64,000 nucleotides of DNA, from contig NZ_MJAJ01000015.1 of assembly GCF_001746365.1 (NCBI RefSeq), positions 85,596-149,595 on the forward strand, given 5' to 3'. The stretch's first letter is position 1. Each line of letters starts with the position of its first letter. This document shows, piece by piece, positions 25,659 to 34,527 of this stretch. The notes beneath the pieces are model-generated. The model ran no database searches. It was not told the origin of the DNA and worked only from the letters and a program-made list of their open reading frames with translations. Source of the DNA: Streptomyces sp. LUP30 (GTDB lineage Bacteria; Actinomycetota; Actinomycetes; Streptomycetales; Streptomycetaceae). Both the position numbers and the translations under genes were made by a program.

Positions 25659-25678
25659 CGGCACGACTGACAGTGCCG
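25659..25678 (-). promoter_or_regulatory. Inverted repeat in the afsR-afsS gap
   Basis: CGGCAC (25659-25664) and GTGCCG (25673-25678) with an 8-bp spacer, 40-59 bp after the afsR stop and next to the AfsR-like box. It could be a weak afsR terminator or part of the afsS promoter; the sequence does not decide. Confidence 0.35.
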
Positions 25679-25684
25679 CACGGC

Positions 25685-25702
25685 GATAAACGAACGATGA
25701 AC
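25685..25702 (-). promoter_or_regulatory. AfsR/PhoP-type direct-repeat box of the afsS promoter
   Basis: Read on the afsS strand: GTTCATC (25702-25696), four bases, then GTTTATC (25691-25685), so the 7-mers repeat every 11 bp. In S. coelicolor AfsR, and competitively PhoP, bind 11-bp direct repeats of the GTTCA type over the afsS -35 region. It lies 16 bp after the afsR stop codon. Confidence 0.65.
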
Positions 25703-25717
25703 GCCTTCGCGTGACCC

Positions 25718-28700
25718 TCACCCGACCGGCGCCGAGGCCAGCAGCGAGCGTACATCCGCCGCCTCGGGTGACTTCAGCGCCTCGAACGCCGTCAGGGCCT
25801 CCTGCCAGCACACCCGCGCCCGGTCGAGCTGGCCGACGCCGTGCAGACCCCGGCCGAGGGCGGTCAGGACGTTGGCGCGCCGCCAGTCTCCGCCGATGCC
25901 GTGCAGGACGGCGAGGGCCTGCTCCGCACAGGCCGCGGCGCGGGCCGGGGCGTGGTCGGCGAGATGGAGTTCGGCGAGCCGGAAGAGGGTCATGCCGTGC
26001 CACAGCTGCTGCCGGGCGTCCTGGAACATGCCGAGCGCGTCGGTCAGCGCCTCGAGCGCCGGTGTGATCTCCCCGGCGCTGGTCAGCGCCAGCCCCAGCG
26101 CGTATTTCCCGTTGGCCAGGCGCAGGGCCATGCCGGTGTCGTCGCGCTCGTAGATGGCGACGCCCTGCCGGGCCAGGGAGACGGCGCTGTCGATGCGGCC
26201 GGTCGCCAGATGGACCCGGGACAGGTTGCACAGTGCGCTTGCCTCGCCCGGCGAGTTCCGGTCCGCGCGGAACGCGGCCAGCGCCTCCGTGAGGTGCTGC
26301 TCCGCCTCGTCGTGCCGGCCGGTGTAGAGGGCGATGATGCCCTGCTGGTTGGGCGCCTGAGCGCAGACGACCGGGTCACCGGCGGCGAGGCCCAGCGTCA
26401 GCGCGGCGCCCGCCTCCCGGTCCGACTCGGTGAACTGGCCGGACACGCCCAGGATATGACTGTGCATCAGCCGGGCTCTGCCTTCGGCGTAGGCGTCCCC
26501 GGTGCGCTGTGCCGCCGTGACCACCGCGGTGGCCGCCAGCACGTACTGGCGTGAGCTGATCCCCGACTCCCCGAGGTCGACGGCGGCGAAGAGCAGGTCG
26601 GCGGCGCGCCGCAGCATGCCCGCCGTGCCGGTCTGCTGCACCGCCGCCAGCAGTCCGCTCGCCTCGGTGAACAGCCAGTCCAGGGCCTGGCCGCGGTCGG
26701 GGAACTCCAGGCCCGGGTAGCTGCCGCGGCTCAGGTGGTCCAGCACGCGCTCCCCGGGCCGCTCGATCGCGTAGACGCCCGTGGCGGTGGCCAGGTAGAA
26801 GTCCAGCAGCCGCGACATCGCGGCCTCCGTCCCCCGCAGCCCGGAAGGCGCGGCGGACGACCCCGCGCCGGCCGGCTCCTCGTCGCGTTCCGCGCAGGCC
26901 CGCGCGTACAACCGCACCAGGTCGTGGTAGCGGTAGCGGCCGGGGGCCGCGGACTCGAGCAGGGAGGTGTCCACCAGGGACTCCAGCAGGTCCTCGGCGT
27001 CCTCCAGCGGCAGGTCCAGGACGGCGGCGGCCGCCGCGAGGGAGATGTCCGGTCCGTCCGCCAGGCCCAGCAGACGGAACGCGCGGGCCTGGGCCGGCTC
27101 CAGCGCGCCGTAGCCGAGCTCGAAGGTCGCCTTCACGGCGAGGTCGCCGGCCTGCAGTTCGTCCAGTCTGCGCCGCTCGTCGGCGAGCTTCGCCGCCAGC
27201 ACCGACACCGTCCAGGTGCGGCGCGCCGCGAGGCGGGACGCCGCGATGCGGATGGCCAGCGGCAGGAAGCCGCAGGCCGCCACCACGTCCAGGGCGGCCT
27301 TGCGCTCCGACGCCACCCGCTCCTCGCCTACGATGCGGGTGAACAGGGCCAGCGCCTCGTCCGGGGACATCACGTCCAGGTCGACCAGATGGGCGCCCGC
27401 CAGGTCGACCATCCGGACCCGGCTGGTGACCAGCGCCGCGCAGCCCTCCGTGCCCGGCAGCAGCGGCCGCACCTGCGCCGCGTCCCGCGCGTTGTCGAGC
27501 AGCACCAGGACCCGGCGTCCGTCCAGCACGGAGCGGTACAGCGCCGCGCGTTCCGCCAGGGAGTCCGGCACCGCCGAGTCGGCCGTGCCGAGCGCCCGCA
27601 GGAACGAGCCCAGCACCGTCTCGGGCTCGGCCGCCCGGGCCCCGGCCCCCTGGAGGTCGACGTACAACTGCCCGTCGGGGAACGCGGAGCGGGCCTGGTG
27701 GGCGATGTGCACGGCGAGGGTCGTCTTGCCGACGCCCCCGATCCCGGCCAGCGCGGACACGGCCATCACCCGTCCCGTCCCGTCGCCCGCACCGGTCCCG
27801 GAAGCCGCCGCCAGCACCTCGCTCAGTTCCCGCACGAACGCCGATCGCCCGGTGAAGTCGGGTACGGTCGCCGGGAGTTGGGCGGGACGCACCTGCACCA
27901 CCGTGGGCTGCTCGGCCGGCGCGGACGGCTCGGCGAGCTCCGGGTCGGCCTGCAGGATGCGACGCTGCAGCTCGCGCAGTCCCGCGCGCGGATCCACCCC
28001 CAGCTCCTCGGCCAGCAGCCGCCGGGTGTCCGCGTACACCGCGAGTGCCTCCGCCTGCCGGCCGCTGCGGTACAGCGCCAGCATCAGCAGCTCGCGCAAC
28101 CGCTCGCGCAGCGGGTACGCGGCCGTCAGCGCCGTCAGCTCCGAGACCGCCTCCGCGTGGCAGCCCTGCTCCAGGTCCATGTCCAGGCGGGCCTCCAGCA
28201 GCCCGAGCCGCCACTCCTCCAGCCGGACGCGCTGGGCCTCCGCGTAGGGCCCGGGGACGCCGGCCAGCGCCTCGCCGTCCCACAGGCCCAGCGCCTGCTT
28301 CAGCACCTCCCGGGCCCGGCCCAGGTCACCGGCCGCCCTCGCCTTCTCCGCCTCGGCCGCGCGCTCCTGCGCCACCGCCAGATCCAGGGCGCCCTCGCCC
28401 AGCCCGCGCACCGCGTACCCGCCCGACTCGCTCACCAGGACGCGCGGGTCCAGCGCCTTGCGCAACCGGGAGGCGTACGTGCGCACCGCGGCCAGCGCCT
28501 GTGACGGCGGGTCCTCCCCCCACAGCGCGTCGATCAGCTCGGCGGCCGTGGCGGTCCGGCCCTCGCGCAGCAACAGAGCGGCCAGCAGCGCGCGTTGTTG
28601 GGGGGATCCGGTGGCCAGCTGTTCCTCGCCGCGCCGGGCGCGCACCGGGCCGAGCACGTCGAAGCGCAGCGCGGCGGGCTCCCCGGGAGAACCGGGGCGC

Positions 28701-28747
28701 CTCTGCTGCGGCACACGTGGGCCGCCGTGCTCTGCGCGGTCGTCCAT
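25718..28747 (-). CDS. afsR: AfsR, SARP-NB-ARC-TPR global regulator of secondary metabolism
   Basis: 1009 residues (S. coelicolor AfsR about 993). Order: short N-terminal tail; winged-helix SARP DNA-binding domain (about 27-110; LRFDVLGPVRARRGEEQL, RTYASRLRKALD); BTAD helical domain (about 115-270); NB-ARC ATPase with P-loop GIGGVGKTT (335-343) and Walker B VLVLLDNA (413-420); C-terminal tetratricopeptide repeats (from about 700). AfsR is phosphorylated by AfsK and other kinases, which raises its affinity for the afsS promoter and its ATPase activity. ATG at 28747 follows GGGGAG. Unlike a compact afsK-afsS-afsR locus, about 5 kb of catabolic genes separate afsK from afsS here. Confidence 0.96.
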   Translation of the reverse strand: MDDRAEHGGPRVPQQRRPGSPGEPAALRFDVLGPVRARRGEEQLATGSPQQRALLAALLLREGRTATAAELIDALWGEDPPSQALAAVRTYASRLRKALDPRVLVSESGGYAVRGLGEGALDLAVAQERAAEAEKARAAGDLGRAREVLKQALGLWDGEALAGVPGPYAEAQRVRLEEWRLGLLEARLDMDLEQGCHAEAVSELTALTAAYPLRERLRELLMLALYRSGRQAEALAVYADTRRLLAEELGVDPRAGLRELQRRILQADPELAEPSAPAEQPTVVQVRPAQLPATVPDFTGRSAFVRELSEVLAAASGTGAGDGTGRVMAVSALAGIGGVGKTTLAVHIAHQARSAFPDGQLYVDLQGAGARAAEPETVLGSFLRALGTADSAVPDSLAERAALYRSVLDGRRVLVLLDNARDAAQVRPLLPGTEGCAALVTSRVRMVDLAGAHLVDLDVMSPDEALALFTRIVGEERVASERKAALDVVAACGFLPLAIRIAASRLAARRTWTVSVLAAKLADERRRLDELQAGDLAVKATFELGYGALEPAQARAFRLLGLADGPDISLAAAAAVLDLPLEDAEDLLESLVDTSLLESAAPGRYRYHDLVRLYARACAERDEEPAGAGSSAAPSGLRGTEAAMSRLLDFYLATATGVYAIERPGERVLDHLSRGSYPGLEFPDRGQALDWLFTEASGLLAAVQQTGTAGMLRRAADLLFAAVDLGESGISSRQYVLAATAVVTAAQRTGDAYAEGRARLMHSHILGVSGQFTESDREAGAALTLGLAAGDPVVCAQAPNQQGIIALYTGRHDEAEQHLTEALAAFRADRNSPGEASALCNLSRVHLATGRIDSAVSLARQGVAIYERDDTGMALRLANGKYALGLALTSAGEITPALEALTDALGMFQDARQQLWHGMTLFRLAELHLADHAPARAAACAEQALAVLHGIGGDWRRANVLTALGRGLHGVGQLDRARVCWQEALTAFEALKSPEAADVRSLLASAPVG

Positions 28748-28919
28748 CAGGGCTCCCCTTAGGCATCCGAAGTACCAGCCCAGTTTGCCCTGTCCGCGCC
28801 AAGACCGTCAGCTGCGCGAGACGCCGATCACAGCGCGGCTCACGGGAGGGCGCAGACCCCTCACCCCCTCTGCGCACACATTCGCACACAGTCGATCACC
28901 AGCGGCTCCCGCAGGCTAG

Positions 28920-28934
28920 CTGACGGGTCGTCAG
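28920..28934. promoter_or_regulatory. TetR-type operator, perfect (site 9)
   Basis: CTGAC GGGTC GTCAG, 20 bp before the amidohydrolase start, in the divergent gap with afsR (173 bp from its start codon). Confidence 0.85.
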
Positions 28935-28954
28935 TTCAGCGCTACCGTGCCCCC

Positions 28955-30217
28955 ATGGACACCTCAGCGACCGCCTCGACCGCCGCCTCGCCGACCGCCG
29001 CACCGCTCCCGCTGATCATCTCCGTCGACGACCACACCGTGGAACCCAGCACCGTCTGGCAGGACCGTCTGCCGAAGAAGTACCTCGACGTCGGCCCGCG
29101 CACCGTCCGCGCCCCGCTCAAGGAACTGACCTTCCTGGGCGGCCGCTTCAAACCCGTCATGGGCGAGCCCGGCGACGACGGTCCGATCGGCGACTGGTGG
29201 CTCTACGAAGACCTGCAGCGCCCCCTCACCCGCCTGGACACCGCCGTCGGCTTCAGCCGGGACGAGATCAAGCTGGAGGTCATCACCTACGAGCAGATGC
29301 GCCCCGGCTCCTACGACGTCCCCTCCCGGCTCGCCGACATGGACGTCAACCACGTCCAGTCCGCCGTCTGCTTCCCCACCTTCCCGCGCTTCTGCGGCCA
29401 GACCTTCACCGAGGCCGCCGACCACGAGCTGGGCCTGCTGTGCGTACGCGCCTACAACGACTGGACGGTGGAGGAGTGGTGCGGGCCCGCTGCCGGGGGC
29501 CGGCTCATCCCGCTCACCCTGGTCCCGCTCTGGGACGCCGAACTGGCGGCGGCCGAGGTCCGGCGCAACGCGGCCCGCGGGGTCCGTGCGGTCGCCTTCT
29601 CCGAGATACCCCCGCACCTGGGCCTGCCCTCCGTGCACACCGACTACTGGGACCCCTTCCTCGCCGCCTGCGACGAGACCGGCACGGTCGTCGCCATGCA
29701 CATCGGCTCCAGCAGCCGTATGCCGTCCACGTCGGCGGACGCCCCGCCTGCCGTCGGCTCCACCATCACCTTCGCCAACTGCTGCTTCTCGATGGTCGAC
29801 TGGCTGATGAGCGGCAAGTTCGAGCGCTTCCCGAACCTGAAGGTGATGTACGCGGAGGGCCAGATCGGCTGGATCCCCTACATCCTGGAGCGCGCCGACG
29901 TGGTGTGGGAGGAGAACCGGGGCTGGGGCGGCGTCGCGGACAAGGTCCACCGTCCGCCGTCCGAGCTGTTCGCCGACCACGTCTACGGCTGCTTCTTCGA
30001 CGACGCCTTCGGGCTGCGCAACCTCGACTCCGTGGGCGTCGGGAACGTCCTCTACGAGACCGACTACCCGCACTCCGACTCCACCTGGCCGAAGTCGCGG
30101 GAGGTCGGCGAGGCGCAGATGGGCCATCTGGACCCGGACGTGGTCGAGCGGATCGTGCGGGGCAACGCCATCGAGCTGCTGGGACTGACCGAGGACGGCC
30201 TGTGGAGCCCGCGGTGA
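28955..30217 (+). CDS. Amidohydrolase-2 family protein (ACMSD-like)
   Basis: 420 residues, PF04909-type metal-dependent TIM barrel: N-terminal metal motif ISVDDHTVEP, AMHIGSSS in the middle (metal His), and ETDYPHSDSTWP near the end (metal Asp). Related proteins are non-oxidative decarboxylases (ACMSD, LigW) or C-C hydrolases; others are uncharacterised members found in actinobacterial sterol and aromatic clusters. An Ala/Thr-rich N-terminal extension of ~17 residues precedes the fold. Operon with the LLM gene through a GTGA overlap; perfect operator upstream. A decarboxylation or ring-hydrolysis step in the regulon pathway is inferred. Confidence 0.88.
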   Translation: MDTSATASTAASPTAAPLPLIISVDDHTVEPSTVWQDRLPKKYLDVGPRTVRAPLKELTFLGGRFKPVMGEPGDDGPIGDWWLYEDLQRPLTRLDTAVGFSRDEIKLEVITYEQMRPGSYDVPSRLADMDVNHVQSAVCFPTFPRFCGQTFTEAADHELGLLCVRAYNDWTVEEWCGPAAGGRLIPLTLVPLWDAELAAAEVRRNAARGVRAVAFSEIPPHLGLPSVHTDYWDPFLAACDETGTVVAMHIGSSSRMPSTSADAPPAVGSTITFANCCFSMVDWLMSGKFERFPNLKVMYAEGQIGWIPYILERADVVWEENRGWGGVADKVHRPPSELFADHVYGCFFDDAFGLRNLDSVGVGNVLYETDYPHSDSTWPKSREVGEAQMGHLDPDVVERIVRGNAIELLGLTEDGLWSPR

Positions 30218-31134
30218 GCGTCGCGTACGGCATCCAACTGCCGGTCCAGTCCCAGTCGACGATCTACGCCGAGCCCTGGGAGGCCGACGCGGGCCCCGCC
30301 GACCTCGTCGAGATCGCCCGGGCCGCCGACCGGGCCGGCTTCGCCTACGTCGCCGCCTGCGACCACGTGGCGATCCCGCGCCGGCTGGCCGAGGCCATGA
30401 GCACCGTCTGGTACGACCCGGTGGCCACCCTCGCCCACCTCGCGGCCGTGACGACCCGCGTGCGCCTGCTCAGTCACGTCGCCGTCGTCGGCCTGCGCCA
30501 TCCCCTTCTGACGGCCAAGCAGTACGCCACCCTCGACCACCTCAGCGGGGGCCGCCTCGTCCTCGGGGTCGGCGCGGGACACGTGCGGGAGGAGTTCGAG
30601 GCGCTGGGCGCGGACTTCGAGCGGCGCGGCGCGGTCCTGGACGAGACGATCGACGCCCTGCGCGCCGCGCTCGGGCCACAGGAGTTCCCCTCCCACCACG
30701 GGAAGGCGTACGACTTCGAGGGGCTCGGCCAGCGGCCCCGCCCCGCGCAGGCCCGCGTCCCCCTCTGGGTCGGCGGATCCTCCCCGGCCGCCGTGCGCCG
30801 GGCCGCGCTCAAGGGCGACGGCTGGCTGCCCCAGGGCGACCCGAGGGAGCGGCTGCCCGCGCAGATCGAGAAGCTCCGACGCCTGCGCGAGGACGCCGGC
30901 GTCGCCGCGCCCCTCACCATCGGCGCCATCACCGAGCCCCTGTACGTCGGCACGCCTGCCTGGGACGTCGGCCGCCGCACCCTCACCGGCCCGCCGGAGG
31001 CGCTGGCCGCGTCCCTGCGGGCCTACCCGGCGATGGGCGTCGACCAGATCCAGGTCCGCTTCCGCTGCCGAAGCCGAGCCGAACTCGTCGACCAGATGAC
31101 GGAGTTCGGCGCGGCGGTGGGGCCACTGCTGTAG
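30214..31134 (+). CDS. LLM-class F420-dependent oxidoreductase
   Basis: 306 residues from the GTG overlapping the amidohydrolase stop. Luciferase-like TIM barrel: YGIQLPVQSQSTIY, AADRAGFAYVAACDHVAIPR, TLDHLSGGRLVLGVGAGHVREEFEALG, VPLWVGGSSPAAVRRAALKGDGWLP. The pattern resembles the TIGR03619-type F420 subgroup, members of which transfer hydride to or from F420 on alcohols, ketones or enones. FMN-dependent monooxygenase activity cannot be excluded. Translational coupling with the amidohydrolase suggests successive steps on one substrate. Confidence 0.88.
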   Translation: MSVAYGIQLPVQSQSTIYAEPWEADAGPADLVEIARAADRAGFAYVAACDHVAIPRRLAEAMSTVWYDPVATLAHLAAVTTRVRLLSHVAVVGLRHPLLTAKQYATLDHLSGGRLVLGVGAGHVREEFEALGADFERRGAVLDETIDALRAALGPQEFPSHHGKAYDFEGLGQRPRPAQARVPLWVGGSSPAAVRRAALKGDGWLPQGDPRERLPAQIEKLRRLREDAGVAAPLTIGAITEPLYVGTPAWDVGRRTLTGPPEALAASLRAYPAMGVDQIQVRFRCRSRAELVDQMTEFGAAVGPLL

Positions 31135-31387
31135 GGCCGCCCGGTCGCCGCACCTCCCGGCCCGCGCCCACCACCCCGCGGTGCCGACGGCATTCCGGCC
31201 GAGCCGGTCGAGGCCGCCTGCCGCGCGGGACCCCGGGAGGTCGGTGGCCCTTCCGCTGGAAGCCGACTTCCCGTCATATGGTCGTGGGAATCTTCACCTT
31301 GTTGCGGGTCATCCTGTAATCATGGCGGATCCGGGGGGCAGCGCGACGCGCGGTGTTCTGCCTCTCCTTTGACCATGGAGAAGCAAC

Positions 31388-32335
31388 TTGAAGACAAAAG
31401 GGACGCTCGCCGTTCTCATGGGGATATGTGCATTCGCCGTGCTGCCGCAGACGCCGGCACAAGCGGAATCCATATCGTCGCCGACTCCGGTGCCGGCAGC
31501 GGGCGACAAGGACGCCCGAGGTTTCACGTCTGCCGAGGCGGACGCCTACTGGACGCCCGAACGCATGCGTGCGGCGCAGCCCGTCGCCGGCGGAGAGTCC
31601 GCAGACGACGCCGCCCGCCGCGGCGTCGCCGCCTCATCCAGCAAACCCTTTGCGGGCATACCGATCGTCGGCACCTTCTTCTTCGACGACGGAACCCGTA
31701 CCGGCCGCTTCTGCGGAGGGACAGTCGTCAACAGTCCCGGCAAGAACCTTGTCATGAGTGCGGGGCACTGCTTCGACGACCGGAATGCGCGAAAAAACGT
31801 CACTTTCGTCCCCCAGTACAACGCGGGGAAAAAGCCCTTCGGATCCTTCACCGTCAAGCCCGGCCGCGTCTACGTCGACAAGCGGTACCTCGCCAAAGGC
31901 CCCGACGCCGCAGCCGACCTGGACTTCGGCTTCCTGCAGCTCGAACCCCGCGGCGGCGTGAACGTACAGGACGTCGTCGGCGGCGCCGACCTCCTCGTCG
32001 GTGCAGGCTACGAGCACGATCCCGTCCGCCTCATCGGCTACCCCAGTGCCCAGAAGGGGCCACTGGACTGCACGGACAAGACCGTGCGCTACAACAGCTC
32101 AGACCCCAAGATCCCCGGAAGCTTCCTGCGCATCGCGTGCAAGGCGTACTCGGGGGGCGCGTCCGGCGGCCCGTTCCTCGTCAAGAAGACGGCGGGATGG
32201 GGAATCGTCGGCGTGATCGGCGGCTGGCACACCGGCGGTGACGTCGACGACATCTCCTACAGCTCCTATCTCGACGCCGACGCCCAGAAGCTGTACGACG
32301 ACGCCGTCAACAACAGGCCGCCGGCCGGCCGCTGA
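31388..32335 (+). CDS. Secreted trypsin-like serine protease
   Basis: 315 residues. TTG start with GGAGAAG about 8 bp upstream; Sec signal peptide MKTKGTLAVLMGICAFAV ending near AQA. Triad visible: His in VMSAGHC, Asp in DLDFGFLQL, Ser in GGASGGPF; CGGTVVN precedes the His and Cys pairs fit chymotrypsin-fold disulfides. The ~70 residues after the signal look like a propeptide. Codon use is a little less G+C-biased than neighbours (AAA, ATA, GGA codons; A+T-richer leader from 31260), so it may be a later arrival between regulon operons. No regulon operator. Confidence 0.88.
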   Translation: MKTKGTLAVLMGICAFAVLPQTPAQAESISSPTPVPAAGDKDARGFTSAEADAYWTPERMRAAQPVAGGESADDAARRGVAASSSKPFAGIPIVGTFFFDDGTRTGRFCGGTVVNSPGKNLVMSAGHCFDDRNARKNVTFVPQYNAGKKPFGSFTVKPGRVYVDKRYLAKGPDAAADLDFGFLQLEPRGGVNVQDVVGGADLLVGAGYEHDPVRLIGYPSAQKGPLDCTDKTVRYNSSDPKIPGSFLRIACKAYSGGASGGPFLVKKTAGWGIVGVIGGWHTGGDVDDISYSSYLDADAQKLYDDAVNNRPPAGR

Positions 32336-32421
32336 ATCCCCGGCCGGGCAGCAACCCGGAAGCTCGCCGCAGTGCCGGCAGGTCGAGAAGGTGCCTCACG
32401 TCGGCGCGATCCGGAAGCGCG

Positions 32422-33165
32422 TCACCAGGGCACCTCTCCCTCGTCGTCGAAGAAGCGGCCCGTGGGCCCGTCGGCCGGCACGGTGGCCAGCCGGATCGCG
32501 GCGGCCGCTCCCTGCTGGGGGGTGCGCACTCCCCGGAAGCCGTTGAGGTCGGTCGCCGTGTAGCCGGGGCAGACGGCGTTGATCAGGATGTGGGTGTCGG
32601 CCAGTTCTTTGGCGTACTGCACGGTGACGGCGTTGAGGAACGTCTTCGACGGAGCGTAGGCCACGGCGATGGGGCCCGTCTCGGCGCCAGGCGTGGTCTG
32701 GCGGGTGAGGGAGCCGACGCTGCTGGAGACGTTCACGATCCGCGGCGACGGCGAGCGGCGCAGCAGAGGGAGCAGGGCGTTGGTGACGCGGATGACGCCG
32801 ATCACGTTCGTCTCCACGGCCGCCCTCACCCGGTTCACGTCGACCGTGGTGGGCTCCTGCGGTCCGCCGCCGGTGATCCCCGCATTGTTGACGAGCGCGT
32901 CCAGCCGTCCGGCCCGCTCCTCCAGCAGCCGAGCCGCCGCTGTCACGCCCTCGTCGTCGGTCACATCCAGCGGCACGCCGAACGCGTCGGCTCCGGCCGC
33001 GCGCAGCCTGTCCACAGCGGCCTCGCGCCGCTCCTCGTTCCGCGCGCCGATCCCGACGGACCAGCCGAGGGCGCCGAGCCCGGCGGCGATCTCGTACCCG
33101 ATGCCCTTGTTGGCCCCGGTCACCAGGGCGACCTTGTGGTGGTTCACGGTGTTCGTCTCACTCAT
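32422..33165 (-). CDS. SDR family oxidoreductase (carbonyl-reductase-like)
   Basis: 247 residues from the ATG at 33165. NAD(P) motif TGANKGIGYEIA (about 16-27), NNAG (LDALVNNAG), catalytic Ser in VNVSSSVGSL, then YAPSK as the YxxxK motif, and CPGYTATDLNG. The TGANKGIG form is typical of carbonyl/menthone-reductase-like SDRs using NADPH. Divergent from a LysR gene with a palindrome between them, so it is the likely target of that LysR protein. Confidence 0.9.
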   Translation of the reverse strand: MSETNTVNHHKVALVTGANKGIGYEIAAGLGALGWSVGIGARNEERREAAVDRLRAAGADAFGVPLDVTDDEGVTAAARLLEERAGRLDALVNNAGITGGGPQEPTTVDVNRVRAAVETNVIGVIRVTNALLPLLRRSPSPRIVNVSSSVGSLTRQTTPGAETGPIAVAYAPSKTFLNAVTVQYAKELADTHILINAVCPGYTATDLNGFRGVRTPQQGAAAAIRLATVPADGPTGRFFDDEGEVPW

Positions 33166-33221
33166 GACGTCGATACTTCTCCCCCGTCGGACCGGGCGTC
33201 CAAGACCGACTGGGTGGGCGG

Positions 33222-33240
33222 CGATACCGCCCGGGTATCG
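33222..33240. promoter_or_regulatory. LysR-type operator (T-N11-A) in divergent gap
   Basis: CGATACC-GCCCG-GGTATCG, perfect 7-bp arms, containing T-N11-A (33225 and 33237). It lies 30 bp before lysR and 57 bp before the SDR start, the classic position for a LysR activator/autorepressor site. Confidence 0.7.
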
Positions 33241-33269
33241 CCCCTGGTCGTCCCGGTTAGGCTGGCGGG

Positions 33270-34118
33270 GTGGAGACACGTGAGCTGCGGTACTTCGTCG
33301 CGGTCGCCGAAGAGCTGCACTTCGGCCGGGCCGCGCGGCGGCTCGGGATCGCACAGCCCCCGCTGTCGCGGGCGATCGGCGGGCTCGAACGCCGCCTGGG
33401 CGCCCTCCTGCTGGAGCGCGGCAGCCGGGGTGTCGCCCTGACCGGGGCAGGGGCGGTGCTGCTGCGGGAGGCGCGGGCGGCGCTGGACGCCGTCGAGGCC
33501 GCCGAACGACGCACCCGCCGGGCCGCCCTCGCGGCGACCGGCCGCCCCGCCGTGGTCCTGGCCGCGAAGGCGGGGGCCTCCGGTGAACTGCTGGCGAAAC
33601 TCCTCGACGCCTACGCCGCCGAGCCGGGCGCCGTCGCCGTGGACGTCGTGCTGTGCGGGCCGGGCGAGCAGGCACGGTTGCTGCACGACGGCCGGGCCGA
33701 CGTAGCCCTGCTGCATCGGCCGTTCGACGACACGGCCGGCTTCGACACCGAGGACCTGCTCTGCGAGGGCCAGGTCGCGATCCTCCCGGTGGGCCATCCT
33801 CTCGGCGCCCGCCCCCACGTGCGGCTCGCCGAGGTCACCGGCCTTCCCGACCTGCCCCTGCCCCGCTGGCCCCGCCCTGACGGCACCTTCCCGGACGGCC
33901 CCGGACCGCAGGTGCGCGACCACACGCAACTCACCCAGCTCATCGCCCTCGGCCGCGCCTGCGCGGTCGTGCCGGAGTCGGGCCGCACCGGCCTGCGCGA
34001 GGACCTCACCGCCGTACCGGTCCCCGACGCCCCCCACGTCACCACGGTCATCGCCTGGCCCCCGCACAGCCGTTCGGCGGCCGTCGCGGGGCTGGTCCGC
34101 GCCGCCACCGCCCTGTGA
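33270..34118 (+). CDS. LysR family transcriptional regulator
   Basis: 282 residues from a GTG start. N-terminal winged HTH (RELRYFVAVAEELHFGRAARRLGIAQPPLSRAIGGLERRLG, about 4-43) with LLLERGSRGVALTGAG, then a two-lobed periplasmic-binding-protein-like effector domain (about 90-280). Probably regulates the divergent SDR gene through the 33222-33240 palindrome and itself. Effector unknown. Confidence 0.92.
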   Translation: METRELRYFVAVAEELHFGRAARRLGIAQPPLSRAIGGLERRLGALLLERGSRGVALTGAGAVLLREARAALDAVEAAERRTRRAALAATGRPAVVLAAKAGASGELLAKLLDAYAAEPGAVAVDVVLCGPGEQARLLHDGRADVALLHRPFDDTAGFDTEDLLCEGQVAILPVGHPLGARPHVRLAEVTGLPDLPLPRWPRPDGTFPDGPGPQVRDHTQLTQLIALGRACAVVPESGRTGLREDLTAVPVPDAPHVTTVIAWPPHSRSAAVAGLVRAATAL

Positions 34119-34308
34119 CCGACGGCGGTCGAAGCCGGGACACCGTGCTGGATTTCGGGGACGCCGTCCGGTCCGCCGCGGCCGGGTCCGACGTGGCGCC
34201 CTTGCCCGGCATCGCTCCACACCACTCACTGAACCGTTGAGCACGTTCACGCCGAGCCGCGTACGCGCGAGCGTACGGACCCGACGGCCCGGCGGAAGGA
34301 CCCCACCA

Positions 34309-34521
34309 GTGCGATCCGCCGAGCGTTCCGCCCAGCCTCTCGCCCTCGCCCTCGCCTGCGCCGAGGGCGACTGGCCGCACGCGGACCGGCCGGCCACGGA
34401 CGACCCCTACGCGGCGGCGATCGTCGGGCACACCTGCCTCTCGGCCGCCGCGTGCGCCGCGCTGCGGGAGGAAGCCCGGCGGACGCCCGCCGGGGCCGAC
34501 GCGCCCGTGCTTCGCACCTGA
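34309..34521 (+). CDS. Small hypothetical protein
   Basis: 70 residues from a GTG with GGAAGGA about 9 bp upstream. About nine in ten third positions are G or C, so the frame looks coding. It has no motif I recognise: Ala-rich, with two Cys (LACAEGD; GHTCLSAAACAALREEA). The frame is open 24 codons further up to 34237. It lies alone after the LysR gene in a poorly filled 740-bp stretch. Confidence 0.45.
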   Translation: MRSAERSAQPLALALACAEGDWPHADRPATDDPYAAAIVGHTCLSAAACAALREEARRTPAGADAPVLRT

Positions 34522-34527
34522 GAACCA

